A DNA stretch of 64,000 nucleotides, taken from NCBI RefSeq assembly GCF_964019385.1, contig NC_088655.1:8654333-8718332 (forward strand), written 5' to 3'. Below, one piece after another: positions 1-8,474 of the stretch (position 1 is the first letter of the stretch; every line of letters begins with the position of its first letter). Origin of the DNA: Sycon ciliatum (lineage: Eukaryota; Porifera; Calcarea; Leucosolenida; Sycettidae). Below the pieces are notes generated by a model, which saw only the letters and a program-made list of their open reading frames with translations, was not told where the DNA came from and did not search any database. The translations under genes and the position numbers were made by a program.

Positions 1-214
1 CACACCCAAGCGTGCACCCACCGTCGAGCTTGTGACCAACGAAGGCTTCTCCAACACGGTACAGGAAAATGCACTTCGGGCAGCCGTTGGACGGTTTCAA
101 TACAAGCTGAGACCCTTCCTACCGTTTTTCAATCAGGACGATGCTTGGTTACCGCCGGGTACACAGATGAAGCTTCGCTTTGATCTACCCCAATCCGAGC
201 TTTCCTGATACATC

Positions 215-985
215 ATGCTTAGCGATCAGGGCGGTGGTGGCAACAGTGCTCTGAGTGTCGGTGATATTAACATCGATCTACTCCAACTGGACTTTGTGTA
301 CACTACCTATCGCATGGAACCCAATCTTACCGATCGTGTACGCCTTCCCAAGCAACTCTATTTCCACACGTGGTGCCCTCGTCTCATACAAAAGAGCATT
401 TCAGATGATGCTGGTACACTGGAACTGCTTCACAATGCAGACATACCACGCAGAATGATCCTGTTCTTCACGGATTTGACTCATGGTACACAACCAACAT
501 TGGCTGGAGGCCAAGCATCACATTCTTCGAACAGACTGGCCATGATTCATGCAAATCTCAGTCAACTTCGCGTCACTGTCAACGACGAGACGCTCTTTGA
601 CAACCCGCTCAAGTTCCAGTGGGATGTGAGTCGTAATACGGAAGGACAATACTTCTACGATTACAACAAATCCTCCTACCTGCGTGGCTACAATCTGGTT
701 CAAGACTTTTTCGGCAAGACGTATGGAACGCAAATCCCCATCACTGCTGCAGATTACTGCAATCACTATTTTATGGTGCCTATCAACTTGAATCTGGATC
801 GGATGACAGACAATCCAAGATCGAGAGGAAATCTGTCCATCGACTATCAATTTAACGACGTGACAAACGCCCCCGTGAGGAGACCTAGCGAAAATGGTGC
901 CTCGATCAAAGTCAACCTTCTCTGCATGGACAAGTACCTGTACACCATGAGCAAAGACGAAGGCATCAAAGCCGAAGTTGTATAA
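215..985 (+). CDS. Polinton major capsid (hexon-type) protein, open part
   Basis: This 256-residue open stretch looks like the C-terminal half of a Polinton double jelly-roll major capsid protein. It is rich in beta-strand-type segments alternating with aromatic and proline residues, and it lies directly upstream of a small structural protein and the packaging ATPase, as in other Polintons. The family's usual length is roughly 600-700 residues, so only part of the protein is represented here, beside the window edge. In a live element this protein would form the trimeric capsomers of an icosahedral shell. The assignment rests on overall sequence character plus gene order rather than on a short diagnostic motif, so a minor capsid protein remains possible. 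Confidence 0.65.
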   Translation: MLSDQGGGGNSALSVGDINIDLLQLDFVYTTYRMEPNLTDRVRLPKQLYFHTWCPRLIQKSISDDAGTLELLHNADIPRRMILFFTDLTHGTQPTLAGGQASHSSNRLAMIHANLSQLRVTVNDETLFDNPLKFQWDVSRNTEGQYFYDYNKSSYLRGYNLVQDFFGKTYGTQIPITAADYCNHYFMVPINLNLDRMTDNPRSRGNLSIDYQFNDVTNAPVRRPSENGASIKVNLLCMDKYLYTMSKDEGIKAEVV

Positions 986-1016
986 ATTAATTCCGATCTA
1001 GTACTAAAAGGGCATC

Positions 1017-1808
1017 ATGGAAGGTGGTGACCTAGAGACCAGACATCGTGTCTACGGTGGTGATTTGAAATCGTCGAGTCGACAACACGGTGGTTTCTTC
1101 TGGAAAAAGAGCTTCTGGAAAAACCTTATTGGTGCTGGACCCGAGGAGATGGACAAGCAGATGGCGGAACCCATGACAAAACAAGATGACATGCAACGCG
1201 GTGGACTTGGACCCTTGGCTGCCATGGCAGGAATGACGCTTCTTCCCATGCTTTTGGGGAGAGGAGAGTCCGGAGACATCGTGGAAGCACAAATGAAAAC
1301 GGCTTACAACCCGTCCATGCACCGAGGTGGTCTAGCCATTCCACCAGGATTAGCCGCCAAGGCCATACCACTACTAACCAATCTGGCTGCTCCCTTAGCC
1401 ATGGGTACCATGGCATCACTAGGTGACAACGTCATGGATAAAATATTCGGTAGAGGAGTAAAGAAGGGAAGATCAACAGGTACCACGAAGCGCGCTAAAA
1501 GTCGTCGTCGTCACGCTCCGAAGAACATTCGGCAACGAGCACCTCGAAAAACCAAAAAGCCAGCTCGTCAAATTCTCTTCAAAGGTCGCAACAGACGAGG
1601 AATAAAGAAACAAGGAAGGGCCTTGTTCAAGCAATTAGGACATCGTGCCCTGAACGAAGCTTCATCATTCCTGTCTGCACCACCACCACCACAGAGATCA
1701 CTGACCCGTCCTGAAACCCCATTTGCTCAAAAAATTCGACAGAACATTAACAGTGCAGGACCGTCTTCTCTGAGTTCCGCTCACATCGGCCCATCCTTCA
1801 ACATCTGA
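1017..1808 (+). CDS. Polinton basic glycine-rich structural/core protein
   Basis: This is a 263-residue frame starting 31 bp after the capsid frame. The first 50 residues carry repeated Y/H-G-G motifs and an aromatic-lysine stretch. The middle (about 60-140) is hydrophobic, rich in M, A, L and G. Residues about 145-205 are strongly basic (runs such as KRAKSRRRH), as in DNA-condensing virion core proteins, and the tail is proline/serine-rich. Two similar motifs, MQRGGL and MHRGGL, recall the GG-type sites cut by adenain-like proteases, which fits the protease encoded downstream. By position and composition it is comparable to adenovirus pVI/pVII/pX-type proteins. That comparison is inference; no homologue was recognised directly. 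Confidence 0.5.
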   Translation: MEGGDLETRHRVYGGDLKSSSRQHGGFFWKKSFWKNLIGAGPEEMDKQMAEPMTKQDDMQRGGLGPLAAMAGMTLLPMLLGRGESGDIVEAQMKTAYNPSMHRGGLAIPPGLAAKAIPLLTNLAAPLAMGTMASLGDNVMDKIFGRGVKKGRSTGTTKRAKSRRRHAPKNIRQRAPRKTKKPARQILFKGRNRRGIKKQGRALFKQLGHRALNEASSFLSAPPPPQRSLTRPETPFAQKIRQNINSAGPSSLSSAHIGPSFNI

Positions 1809-1810
1809 TC

Positions 1811-2563
1811 ATGGACTTTATCTCGCTCCTTGGACAGGAAACCGAGAGGAAGAAAAAGGCTAGTCCCGTAAGGAATGACGATGTTCCATCCACGGTCACT
1901 GCTCGACACAAGCTGCACGTTCCTGGTCTTCAATTCGAGTCTAAGGATTGGTTCACGGAAATCATTCCTGCTCTGAAATCCTGGGGACAAAACGTATTGT
2001 TTCTGGGACAGAGCAACATGGGTAAATCCCACTTTCTCATCAAACTCCTGAAACGCGTGCAACCCGAGCGTATGGTGGTCATCTCCAACACGCCGGCCGA
2101 TCAGTATCGTCTTCCAAACCTCAAATCCTTTAAGCATTACAGCATCATGCCCGAGTGCATCGAAGACATGGATCTCCAGCCTAATACCTATGTGATCATT
2201 GATGACATCAGAGTGATGGGTTTGAAGCATGGTAGTCAAAGAGAGTGTCTCTACAAGTTCTTCACCATGTACAGTCATCATCATAAGTTGAACGTGTTCT
2301 TTCTCTCTCAGAGCTTTGATAACATTAAGGACATGAAGATCAATGCAAACTTTATGTATCTGTTTCGCTTCACCGATAAAAGCAACATCAAACGTTATCT
2401 CAATACTCTGTTTGGTGGTCTGTGTACGAAGTCATTCATTATCTTTAGATTGTATGAGAAGTTATTGACGGTGTGTCGCAGGCCTATCCTAACCATTGAT
2501 TGCTCTTCTAATCAGTACTACACGTATTGCGAAGACACGGCATTAAAGGTGTTTTTTGAATAA
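1811..2563 (+). CDS. Polinton genome-packaging ATPase (A32/FtsK-HerA type)
   Basis: This 250-residue frame begins immediately after the structural-protein frame. It has a P-loop (GQSNMGKS, about residues 65-72) after a hydrophobic strand, and a Walker B-like strand ending in IIDD (about residues 132-136). A later FFLSQS-type segment sits where the FtsK/HerA family has its sensor strand. Proteins of this family drive DNA into preformed capsids in poxviruses, adenovirus-like elements and Polintons. Length and motif spacing are normal for Polinton ATPases. Tight packing with its neighbours suggests a structural gene cluster. Identification is strong. Confidence 0.88.
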   Translation: MDFISLLGQETERKKKASPVRNDDVPSTVTARHKLHVPGLQFESKDWFTEIIPALKSWGQNVLFLGQSNMGKSHFLIKLLKRVQPERMVVISNTPADQYRLPNLKSFKHYSIMPECIEDMDLQPNTYVIIDDIRVMGLKHGSQRECLYKFFTMYSHHHKLNVFFLSQSFDNIKDMKINANFMYLFRFTDKSNIKRYLNTLFGGLCTKSFIIFRLYEKLLTVCRRPILTIDCSSNQYYTYCEDTALKVFFE

Positions 2564-2569
2564 ACCCCT

Positions 2570-3029
2570 CGTTGATGTGTGTGTGTGTGTGCGTGTGTGT
2601 GTGTGTGTATACGATCGCGATACATGTAGTCGATAATAGCTGAAATGTTAGCCTGAAAGCTAGCCGAAACATTAAAAAATAAAAATTAAAAAAAGAAAAT
2701 TAAAAAAAGAAAATAAAGAAAAAAAAATAATAATAAAAAAATAAAAAAATAAAATAATAAAAAAATCCAATAATAGCCGAAAAGTTAGCCCAGAAGTTAG
2801 CCGAAATGTTAGCCTGAAAGTTAGCCGAAACATTAAAAAAAAAAAATAAGTAAAAAATATATATAAAAAAAAATACTCAATCTGCGGACAGCATGCTCTT
2901 TCGTTCTAAAAAAAAAATAAAAAAAAAAATATAATAATAAAAAATCCAATAATAGCCGAAAAGTTAGCCCAGAAGTTAGCCGAAATGTTAGCCCGAAAGT
3001 TAGCTGAAACGTGAAAAAAAATTCCAACC
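2570..3029. repeat. AT-rich spacer with TG microsatellite and 65-bp direct repeats
   Basis: This non-coding gap inside the Polinton starts with a (TG)n run at about 2574-2608. It then alternates A/T-rich stretches with copies of a segment built from AGCCGAAA and GTTAGCC words. One partial copy lies near 2637-2672 and two fuller copies near 2766-2833 and 2945-3012. The last copy ends just before the next open frame, so the repeats may carry regulatory or spacer sequence for it. No gene is seen here. Confidence 0.7.
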
Positions 3030-3039
3030 ATGAATAAGA

Positions 3040-4101
3040 ATGGAGCATCTTACGGTGAAATTCTCCAATGGGCTACCGAGCAGTATACAAAGAGTGGGGC
3101 TCAGAAAGGGATCTTTCGTGATACCCAAGCGGAAAAGGTTGCAAACCTTACAGTTTATGTCAAAACATCCCCAGCACATCATCAAGAAGAGAGCAAATTC
3201 GTGGGAAGTTCTCGGTATACCACCACCGATGCGGCAAAAAGGAGGTAATAACTACAATAGCTACTTGAAAAGCGTCAAGAAAGTTCTTTCTCAAGTGCCA
3301 GATCACAGTTTGAACACCTCCACCCTGTTGGAACTGCAAGCCGATCCGCGTGTAAAGCGTCTATATGATACCCACTTCAAAAACAATCCAGATCACATCA
3401 GTTACCCGTCTGTGAGAAATGTGATTGCATCCAACATACTCAACTATGATTCCACTACCGATCAAGTTCGCGATTCCGTTGCAGATGTCAGGAAGAAGAG
3501 AAAGGCACCTTTAACATCGGTGCCTTTCAATCTACTACAAGATCATGAATTTGATCGATGGATCCTGCAAATCCTGGACAGTTTCCTCCGGCATACAAAT
3601 ATACCGGTAACCTTTTTGAAGAGCAACTATTTCACAAGCCGATCACAACTGCTGCAACTCTACGACGAAGATCGACTGAGGTTCAGGAGTCGGGTGGAAG
3701 CGGCTGCGGATGCCCTGAAGACGCAGACGCTGGACGACTACACTACTCTGGTGAACGAGACGAATCGCATCTACATGTCCAGGTACCCGTTTGCAGCCAT
3801 AGCAGGTGCCATGGGAATCGACAAACACGTCGATGGGTTCCTTCGATCGGAACGAAAGATTCATGAACTAACCACCCTTGTGCTAGCTGTACCGGGATCA
3901 CAGCTCAAGTTTCAAGATCTCAACGATATGACTTCCACCTATGGTAGAACAACAGAAGCAAAATTGATCCATCCCGAGCATTTCATGATCAGAGCACAAA
4001 AGGTGATGGTGGACGATGCATCATTCATTCAACAGGTGCTGAAGGACAAAAGCAGAATCACTCGTATCATCAAGGATATCCTGAGCGGACGCTCCATGTG
4101 A
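3040..4101 (+). CDS. Unrecognised Polinton protein, 353 residues
   Basis: This long open frame lies between the packaging ATPase and the protease-integrase frame, on the same strand. The N-terminal 75 residues are basic and include a QKGGNN motif near residues 75-80, reminiscent of GG-type adenain sites. The remainder looks alpha-helical and charged, with basic-acidic heptad-like stretches and no cysteine cluster, signal peptide or membrane segment. I do not recognise a family. Position suggests a virion or accessory protein. A shorter overlapping frame begins 10 bp upstream (3030-3248) but has less protein-like composition, so the longer frame is preferred. Confidence 0.6.
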   Translation: MEHLTVKFSNGLPSSIQRVGLRKGSFVIPKRKRLQTLQFMSKHPQHIIKKRANSWEVLGIPPPMRQKGGNNYNSYLKSVKKVLSQVPDHSLNTSTLLELQADPRVKRLYDTHFKNNPDHISYPSVRNVIASNILNYDSTTDQVRDSVADVRKKRKAPLTSVPFNLLQDHEFDRWILQILDSFLRHTNIPVTFLKSNYFTSRSQLLQLYDEDRLRFRSRVEAAADALKTQTLDDYTTLVNETNRIYMSRYPFAAIAGAMGIDKHVDGFLRSERKIHELTTLVLAVPGSQLKFQDLNDMTSTYGRTTEAKLIHPEHFMIRAQKVMVDDASFIQQVLKDKSRITRIIKDILSGRSM

Positions 4102-4135
4102 TCACGTGCCAAATATTTTCAGGCTATGATCAAGA

Positions 4136-5647
4136 ATGGACTATCCTCTCAGCAGTGCCGATATCAAAGGAAGATTGAATGGTGTCGAAGGGTTCGTGGG
4201 CTGTACGAGTTACGACCTCTTGCCACCCTTGAACAATGGAGACTTTTGTATCGTCAACACCGACAACGTTCTACCGGTGTACGATGCAACGGAAGGCGGA
4301 CATCATTGGTTGACCGTGTGTCGCGAGCAAAACGTGATCTTGGTTTTCGACAGTTTCGGACGCAGTCTATACACTATGGAGCAAGATTACACTGAACCTG
4401 CACTGTGCGATTTCTTTAAAGAAGCCTACGCAGACTGTAAGATCATCACCAACACCCAAGCCGTTCAAGACAGAAGCACAGCAGTATGTGGATGGTATGC
4501 CATATTGATGGGAAAGCTATTTTCCAAATATGGTCTGGATGAAGCACTTCGAATTTTCCGAAGAGTCTTTGATGATGACGAAAAGCTGGAAAACGATAAA
4601 CTGGTTCTCAGTTTAGGTGCCTTGCAAGGTGGTGGTGGAGTCTTGTGGGACACCAAAGTGCAAAGGGCAATTCATGATGGAAGACCGAAGAAGAAGAAGA
4701 AGAAGAAGAAGATACAACCCGCACAGTTCCATACGAAACTGGCTAACGAATTGCACAAGCCCAGACGAGTGCATTTCAAAAGACGCAAGGTGAAGAGCAG
4801 AGCAATTGACCATATATGGAGTGCAGATCTCGTGGATATGCAACGGTTTGCCCGAAGCAATAAGAACATCAAATTCCTGCTAACAGTCATCGACTTATAC
4901 AGCCGCTATGCCTGGGCAATGCCTTTGAAATCGAAGACGGGTATCGCCGTGAGAGATGCGTTCGATGAGATTGTCAGTACATCCGGAAGGACACCGTTAA
5001 AACTCTGGGTAGACGAAGGCAAGGAATTCTACAATGCCCCCATGAAACGATGGTTATCACAACACAACGTCATCATGTACAGCACCCATAACGAGGGTAA
5101 AGCGGTGGTGGTCGAGCGCTTCAATAGAACGTTGAAGTCAAGAATGTGGCGTCACTTTACAGAGAAATCCACGAACACGTACCTCAACGTCCTACCTCAA
5201 CTACTAGACCGCTACAACCAGTCAAAGCATAGAAGCATTGGAATGACACCTACCGAAGCATCGAACGGTAGAATACCAAAAGATGCAGATCAACAAGACC
5301 CCCTGCAGTCGAAACCCAAGTTCAAAGTGGATGATGAGGTGCGCTTAACCGTATCTAAGCGTCATTTCGAGAAGGGCTACACTGCAAACTGGACGGAGGA
5401 AGTATTCAGGGTGGATGACATCCTACCAACATCACCACACACCTACAGGATTCGTGATCTGATGGGAGAACACATCATCGGATCGTTTTACGAAGCAGAA
5501 CTGCAACACGCCAGAGAGACCGGTTTGAGATTCGATAAGGTGTTGAAATACAACAAGGATCAACGTCTTGTGCAATGGAAAGGCTACACGGATAATAAAT
5601 TCAATACCTGGCTCACAAAGAAGGATGTGAACAGTCTTAGATCATGA
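4136..5647 (+). CDS. Polinton protease-integrase in one open frame
   Basis: This is one 503-residue frame with two recognisable parts. Residues 1 to about 165 resemble the adenain/Ulp1-like cysteine protease: an HHWLTV histidine motif near residue 56, a VFDSFG acidic motif, a TQ-containing segment and an AVCGWYA cysteine motif, in the family order. A glycine-rich and then poly-lysine linker follows (about 160-195; the (AAG)n run is at about 4688-4712). Residues about 200-503 are a retroviral-type integrase: the ADLVDM, WVDEGKEF and VVERFNR motifs supply the D, D and E positions. It ends in a chromodomain-like segment (LVQWKGY). In most described Polintons protease and integrase are separate genes. 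The linker contains LQGGG, which fits the adenain consensus (M/I/L)-X-G-G-X, so self-processing is a plausible inference. Confidence 0.85.
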   Translation: MDYPLSSADIKGRLNGVEGFVGCTSYDLLPPLNNGDFCIVNTDNVLPVYDATEGGHHWLTVCREQNVILVFDSFGRSLYTMEQDYTEPALCDFFKEAYADCKIITNTQAVQDRSTAVCGWYAILMGKLFSKYGLDEALRIFRRVFDDDEKLENDKLVLSLGALQGGGGVLWDTKVQRAIHDGRPKKKKKKKKIQPAQFHTKLANELHKPRRVHFKRRKVKSRAIDHIWSADLVDMQRFARSNKNIKFLLTVIDLYSRYAWAMPLKSKTGIAVRDAFDEIVSTSGRTPLKLWVDEGKEFYNAPMKRWLSQHNVIMYSTHNEGKAVVVERFNRTLKSRMWRHFTEKSTNTYLNVLPQLLDRYNQSKHRSIGMTPTEASNGRIPKDADQQDPLQSKPKFKVDDEVRLTVSKRHFEKGYTANWTEEVFRVDDILPTSPHTYRIRDLMGEHIIGSFYEAELQHARETGLRFDKVLKYNKDQRLVQWKGYTDNKFNTWLTKKDVNSLRS

Positions 5648-5929
5648 TTCACAATGTCATTCATATGAAAAAATAAAATATAAAATAAATGAAACGAGTG
5701 CTCTGTACGCGGGTTGACTTGCATCATGATCCTGCACGGGTAGTGATTGTTGGCGACTGTCCATCTGTTGGATGCCATGCTGATCCCACCACCACCACCA
5801 CCACCACCATCACCATGACCACCACCACCACCACCCACCCTTCTTTCCATGCTCGATGACATTGTCGATAGGTCGCTGATGTCTCATCCAGCGAGACCTT
5901 GGTGAGCTTCGGTCCCAGTATATGTAGTC
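5648..5929. other. Spacer downstream of the Polinton integrase with CCA repeat
   Basis: No gene is seen. The stretch starts AT-rich just after the integrase stop and holds a (CCA/CAC)n microsatellite at about 5787-5842, which explains the proline/histidine- or glycine-rich frames there. The Polinton terminal inverted repeat may begin here but cannot be shown. Confidence 0.5.
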
Positions 5930-6185
5930 AATTTGAGCCTTCCCTCTTATGCATAGTCGTCCTGGTCGTTTGGTACAGTTCGTGCTTTCAGTACGAGAGG
6001 TTGCGGGTACGAATCCAGCTTTGTTACATGATGCGTTTTTTCTTCTTCTTTACGGTCCGGGTATAAATAGGTGATTTGAGCCTTGGGTCTTGTGTGTAGT
6101 CGTCCTGGTCGTTTGGTACAGTTCATGCCTTCCGTACGAGAGGTTGCGGGTACGAACCCAGCTTTGTTACATGATGCTTCTTTTC
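5930..6185 (+). repeat. Two tandem tRNA-derived SINE-like copies
   Basis: Two similar segments of about 125 bp follow each other (about 5935-6055 and 6068-6185). Each contains TGGTCGTTTGGTACAGTTC, like a polymerase III A box, and about 35 bp later GGGTACGAAYCC, like a B box (GGTTCGANNCC). Each then runs into a T-rich tail. The ends do not pair as a tRNA acceptor stem, so these are tRNA-like repeats, not tRNA genes. Confidence 0.55.
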
Positions 6186-6239
6186 TTCAAAGCCTCAGAC
6201 AGAAAGGACCTCAATGATTGTTTCAACTGCATGCCTACT

Positions 6240-6680
6240 ATGACCTGGCCAGGATACGCATGCCATATAAGGCATCTTCCACCCACTATGGAATATGCCT
6301 TATTTAAAAACTACAGCATGTACACCTTCCCTATAAGGACACTTCACCCTACTATGGAATATGCCTTATAGGACATCATCCGTGTACACCTTCCCTATAA
6401 GGACACTTCACCCCTTTATGGCACATGCCTTCTATGACATTATCCGTGTACACCTTCCCTATAAGGACACTTCACCCCTTTATGGCACATGCCTTCTATG
6501 ACATCATCCGTGTACACCTTCCCTATAAGGACACTTCACCCCTTTATGGCACATGCCTTCTATGACACCATCCGTGTACACCTTCCCTATAAGGACACTT
6601 CACCCCTTTATGGCACATGCCTTCTATGACCTGAACCACGTGCACCTTCCTTATAAGGACACTTCACCCCATATATAGAC
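6240..6680. repeat. 64-bp tandem repeat with CArG-like cores
   Basis: A unit containing CGTGTACACCTTCCC recurs at 6381, 6445, 6509 and 6573, an exact 64-bp period, with diverged units on both sides. Each unit holds CCCTATAAGG, one base off the CArG consensus CC(A/T)6GG. The flanking units hold perfect matches, CCATATAAGG at 6263-6272 and CCTTATAAGG at 6649-6658. It grades into the denser CArG/DR1 array that follows. Confidence 0.85.
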
Positions 6681-6689
6681 CAATCCCAA

Positions 6690-7052
6690 AGGTCAAAGGT
6701 CACATTCCTTCTATGGACCAATCAGCCGTATTTGGAAAGGTCAAATGTCACAGCAAAGGTCAAAGGTCACAGCAAAGGTCAAAGGTCATCTTCCATATAT
6801 GGACTATTCATCCTTATATGGAAAGGTCAAAGGTCAACACCAAAGGTCAAAGGTCAAAGGTCATCTTCCATATATGGACTATTCATCCTTATATGGAAAG
6901 GTCAAAGGTCAACACCAAAGGTCAAAGGTCAAATGACATCTTCCATATATGGACTATTCAGCCTTATATGGTACCTCAAAGGTCAAAGGTCAAAGGTCAT
7001 CTGCCATATATGGACTATTCTTCCTTATTTGGCAGCCAGGGGTCAAAGGTCA
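6690..7052. promoter_or_regulatory. Array of CArG boxes alternating with DR1 AGGTCA repeats
   Basis: Eight perfect CArG boxes lie at 6793, 6812, 6868, 6887, 6943, 6962, 7004 and 7023. They form four pairs, and the two members of every pair start exactly 19 bp apart. Between pairs sit AGGTCAAAGGTCA direct repeats with 1-bp spacing (DR1), for example at 6690, 6757, 6776, 6824, 6899 and 6919; triple half-sites lie at 6844-6863 and 6980-6999, and a GGGTCA variant at 7040-7052. A CTTCC word, an ETS-like core, abuts the first box of three pairs. CArG boxes bind SRF-type MADS proteins and DR1 sites bind RXR/HNF4-type receptors; any regulatory role here is inference. It could instead be a satellite or the Polinton terminal repeat. 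Confidence 0.6.
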
Positions 7053-7830
7053 CTTTTGGATCAGAACCCCTACGGCACTATACTACTCAGTGGGGACGAA
7101 ACGTACGTCGCAATCGAGCTATGTCGTTGCTGTGTCATCTTCTATGTGCCCTGCGCTACTTGATGTACCAGACTGCTATGCCGGATACCGCCAGCCATGC
7201 ATCGACCAGGCGCCAGGCGCGAACTGATGGTGGTGGTGGTGAGAAGGAGAGCTCTGTGCCAGAACTTTGCAGCCTAGAGAGCGTGTGTGGGCAGGTGTGT
7301 GTTTACCGCCATATTGCCAGGTTTGTCTTTACCACCATATTTATCAACCATAACTACAGCTGCAGTGGTGTCTTCAATTTCATTCTCTTGTATCGTATTG
7401 TATGGAATATAATTTTACCTCATTGGCTCGGCAGGTCAATGTATTAACTAGCTGTCACAAATCAGGCGCGGGATTACAGCAAAGTCCACCCCAAGCCCAA
7501 TATGCGAGTAAATTCCACCATCAATGCCATTCCACTCCCATCTGTCACAGAAATCTCTTTTCGAGGCGATTCAAACGTCAGCCAACTACGTCATTATCAT
7601 GTGCTCAGTTGGTCAAAGAGCACTTGAATAGGGATTTCCCCTAAAAAGACGAAGAGATCGATCAAAGTATTTCAATAACATACGAGGAGAAAATAGTCGT
7701 AAAATGGTAATCAACGAGAGAGCTTGGAAGCTCAGGGCCCTACGCTATGCTTTTTTGCCTTGATGACCTAGACAAAAAAACACACATACATAGGGATGTT
7801 TTAAAATCTTATAAATTTCTACTTTTTGTT
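7053..7830. other. Unassigned stretch, no gene seen
   Basis: Mixed-composition sequence with only short frames and no repeat partner noticed elsewhere in the window. It directly follows the CArG/DR1 array and could hold a first exon of a gene, but no convincing coding stretch or splice pair was found. Confidence 0.4.
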
Positions 7831-7831
7831 T

Positions 7832-8470
7832 TTAGGCATAACCAGGGATTCGAACTCGCACTATCGCCCTGCATGCATCCCCCGATACACTTCGTATACA
7901 TACTAATTCTTCCAAGTTGCTTCACGTTATGATCTTGTATTTGAAAGCCCAGTGTCTGCTCCAGCGCCTGGTGAGCCGGGTAATCCACCCGGTTGGGCGG
8001 CGCTTGGACCCGGTTGAAAATATAGTGAAGGGTCATCTATGACGCGGTTGGTACTTTACACTTTCGAACTTTGAAAGGACGGACTATAATTATGGCCTGT
8101 ATGTGTCAGATACTTCTTCTTCCGTAATTTTCTAATTCCTGTCCTCTCTTTTCTAAATGCGGCTTATCCATTCGCCTTTATATCATTGGCCTAGTTCCCA
8201 TTTATTGTGCGAAAATAAATATAAAAAAAAATAAACCCACCAACCAGTTAAAGCATGTGACTCGGCTGGTGAGACAGCACCAGGTATATGTGTACCCGGC
8301 TCCGACCTGGTTGAAATGGTTACGCCAGGTACACGTGTACCCGGCTGTCCTGCAATCCTAGAGCAGACACTGAAGCCCTATTTGAATATGAATTGTGGCC
8401 AGCCGTCTTTGATTGTACGGTACGGTACGGAACAGGTACGGGACAGGTACGGTCGAGGGTACCATCTACC
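7832..8470 (-). repeat. tRNA-derived SINE-like repeat, split by a MITE
   Basis: Read on the minus strand, GAGTTCGAATCCCTG near 7840-7860 is a good B box. The same sequence, with the same continuation (a segment ending in TTGAAAGCCC, then CTATTTGAAT and a GTACGG repeat), recurs at about 9770-9960. Here the repeat is interrupted between 7950 and 8372 by a 0.42-kb insertion. It is a dispersed repeat of probable tRNA-derived SINE type. Confidence 0.6.
7951..8371. mobile_element. MITE inserted in the SINE-like repeat
   Basis: The ends are inverted: AGTGTCTGCTC at the left and GAGCAGACACT at the right, continuing as imperfect inverted repeats of about 35 bp that share AGCCGGGTA. The uninterrupted repeat copy near 9887 reads TTGAAAGCCCTATTTG and acts as the empty site; AAGCC(C) is duplicated on both sides. 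The CAGTG-type ends suggest hAT, but the visible duplication is 5-6 bp, so the superfamily is uncertain. Confidence 0.75.
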
Positions 8471-8474
8471 GCCT

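Larger units (their letters stand above)
1..5690 (+). mobile_element. Polinton/Maverick element, right-hand part
   Basis: Five consecutive plus-strand frames match the Polinton gene set: a capsid-type protein, a basic structural protein, an A32/FtsK-type packaging ATPase, an unrecognised protein and a protease-integrase frame. No DNA polymerase B gene is in view; in this family it would be expected in the missing left part. The window edge cuts the element, and its right terminal inverted repeat cannot be placed because the partner repeat is not visible. The end could lie anywhere from about 5.7 to 7.1 kb. It is treated as a fossil: most frames are long and open, so it looks fairly recent, with about one break visible in this part. 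Family membership is firm; the end coordinate is approximate. Confidence 0.9.

Noticed and set aside
3030-3248. 72-residue frame overlapping the start of the 353-residue Polinton frame
   Set aside because: It overlaps in another phase and is much shorter; the longer frame fits the gene cluster better.
6713-7447. 244-residue plus-strand frame
   Set aside because: Its first half merely translates the CArG/DR1 repeat in one of several open frames; the remainder has no recognisable domain.
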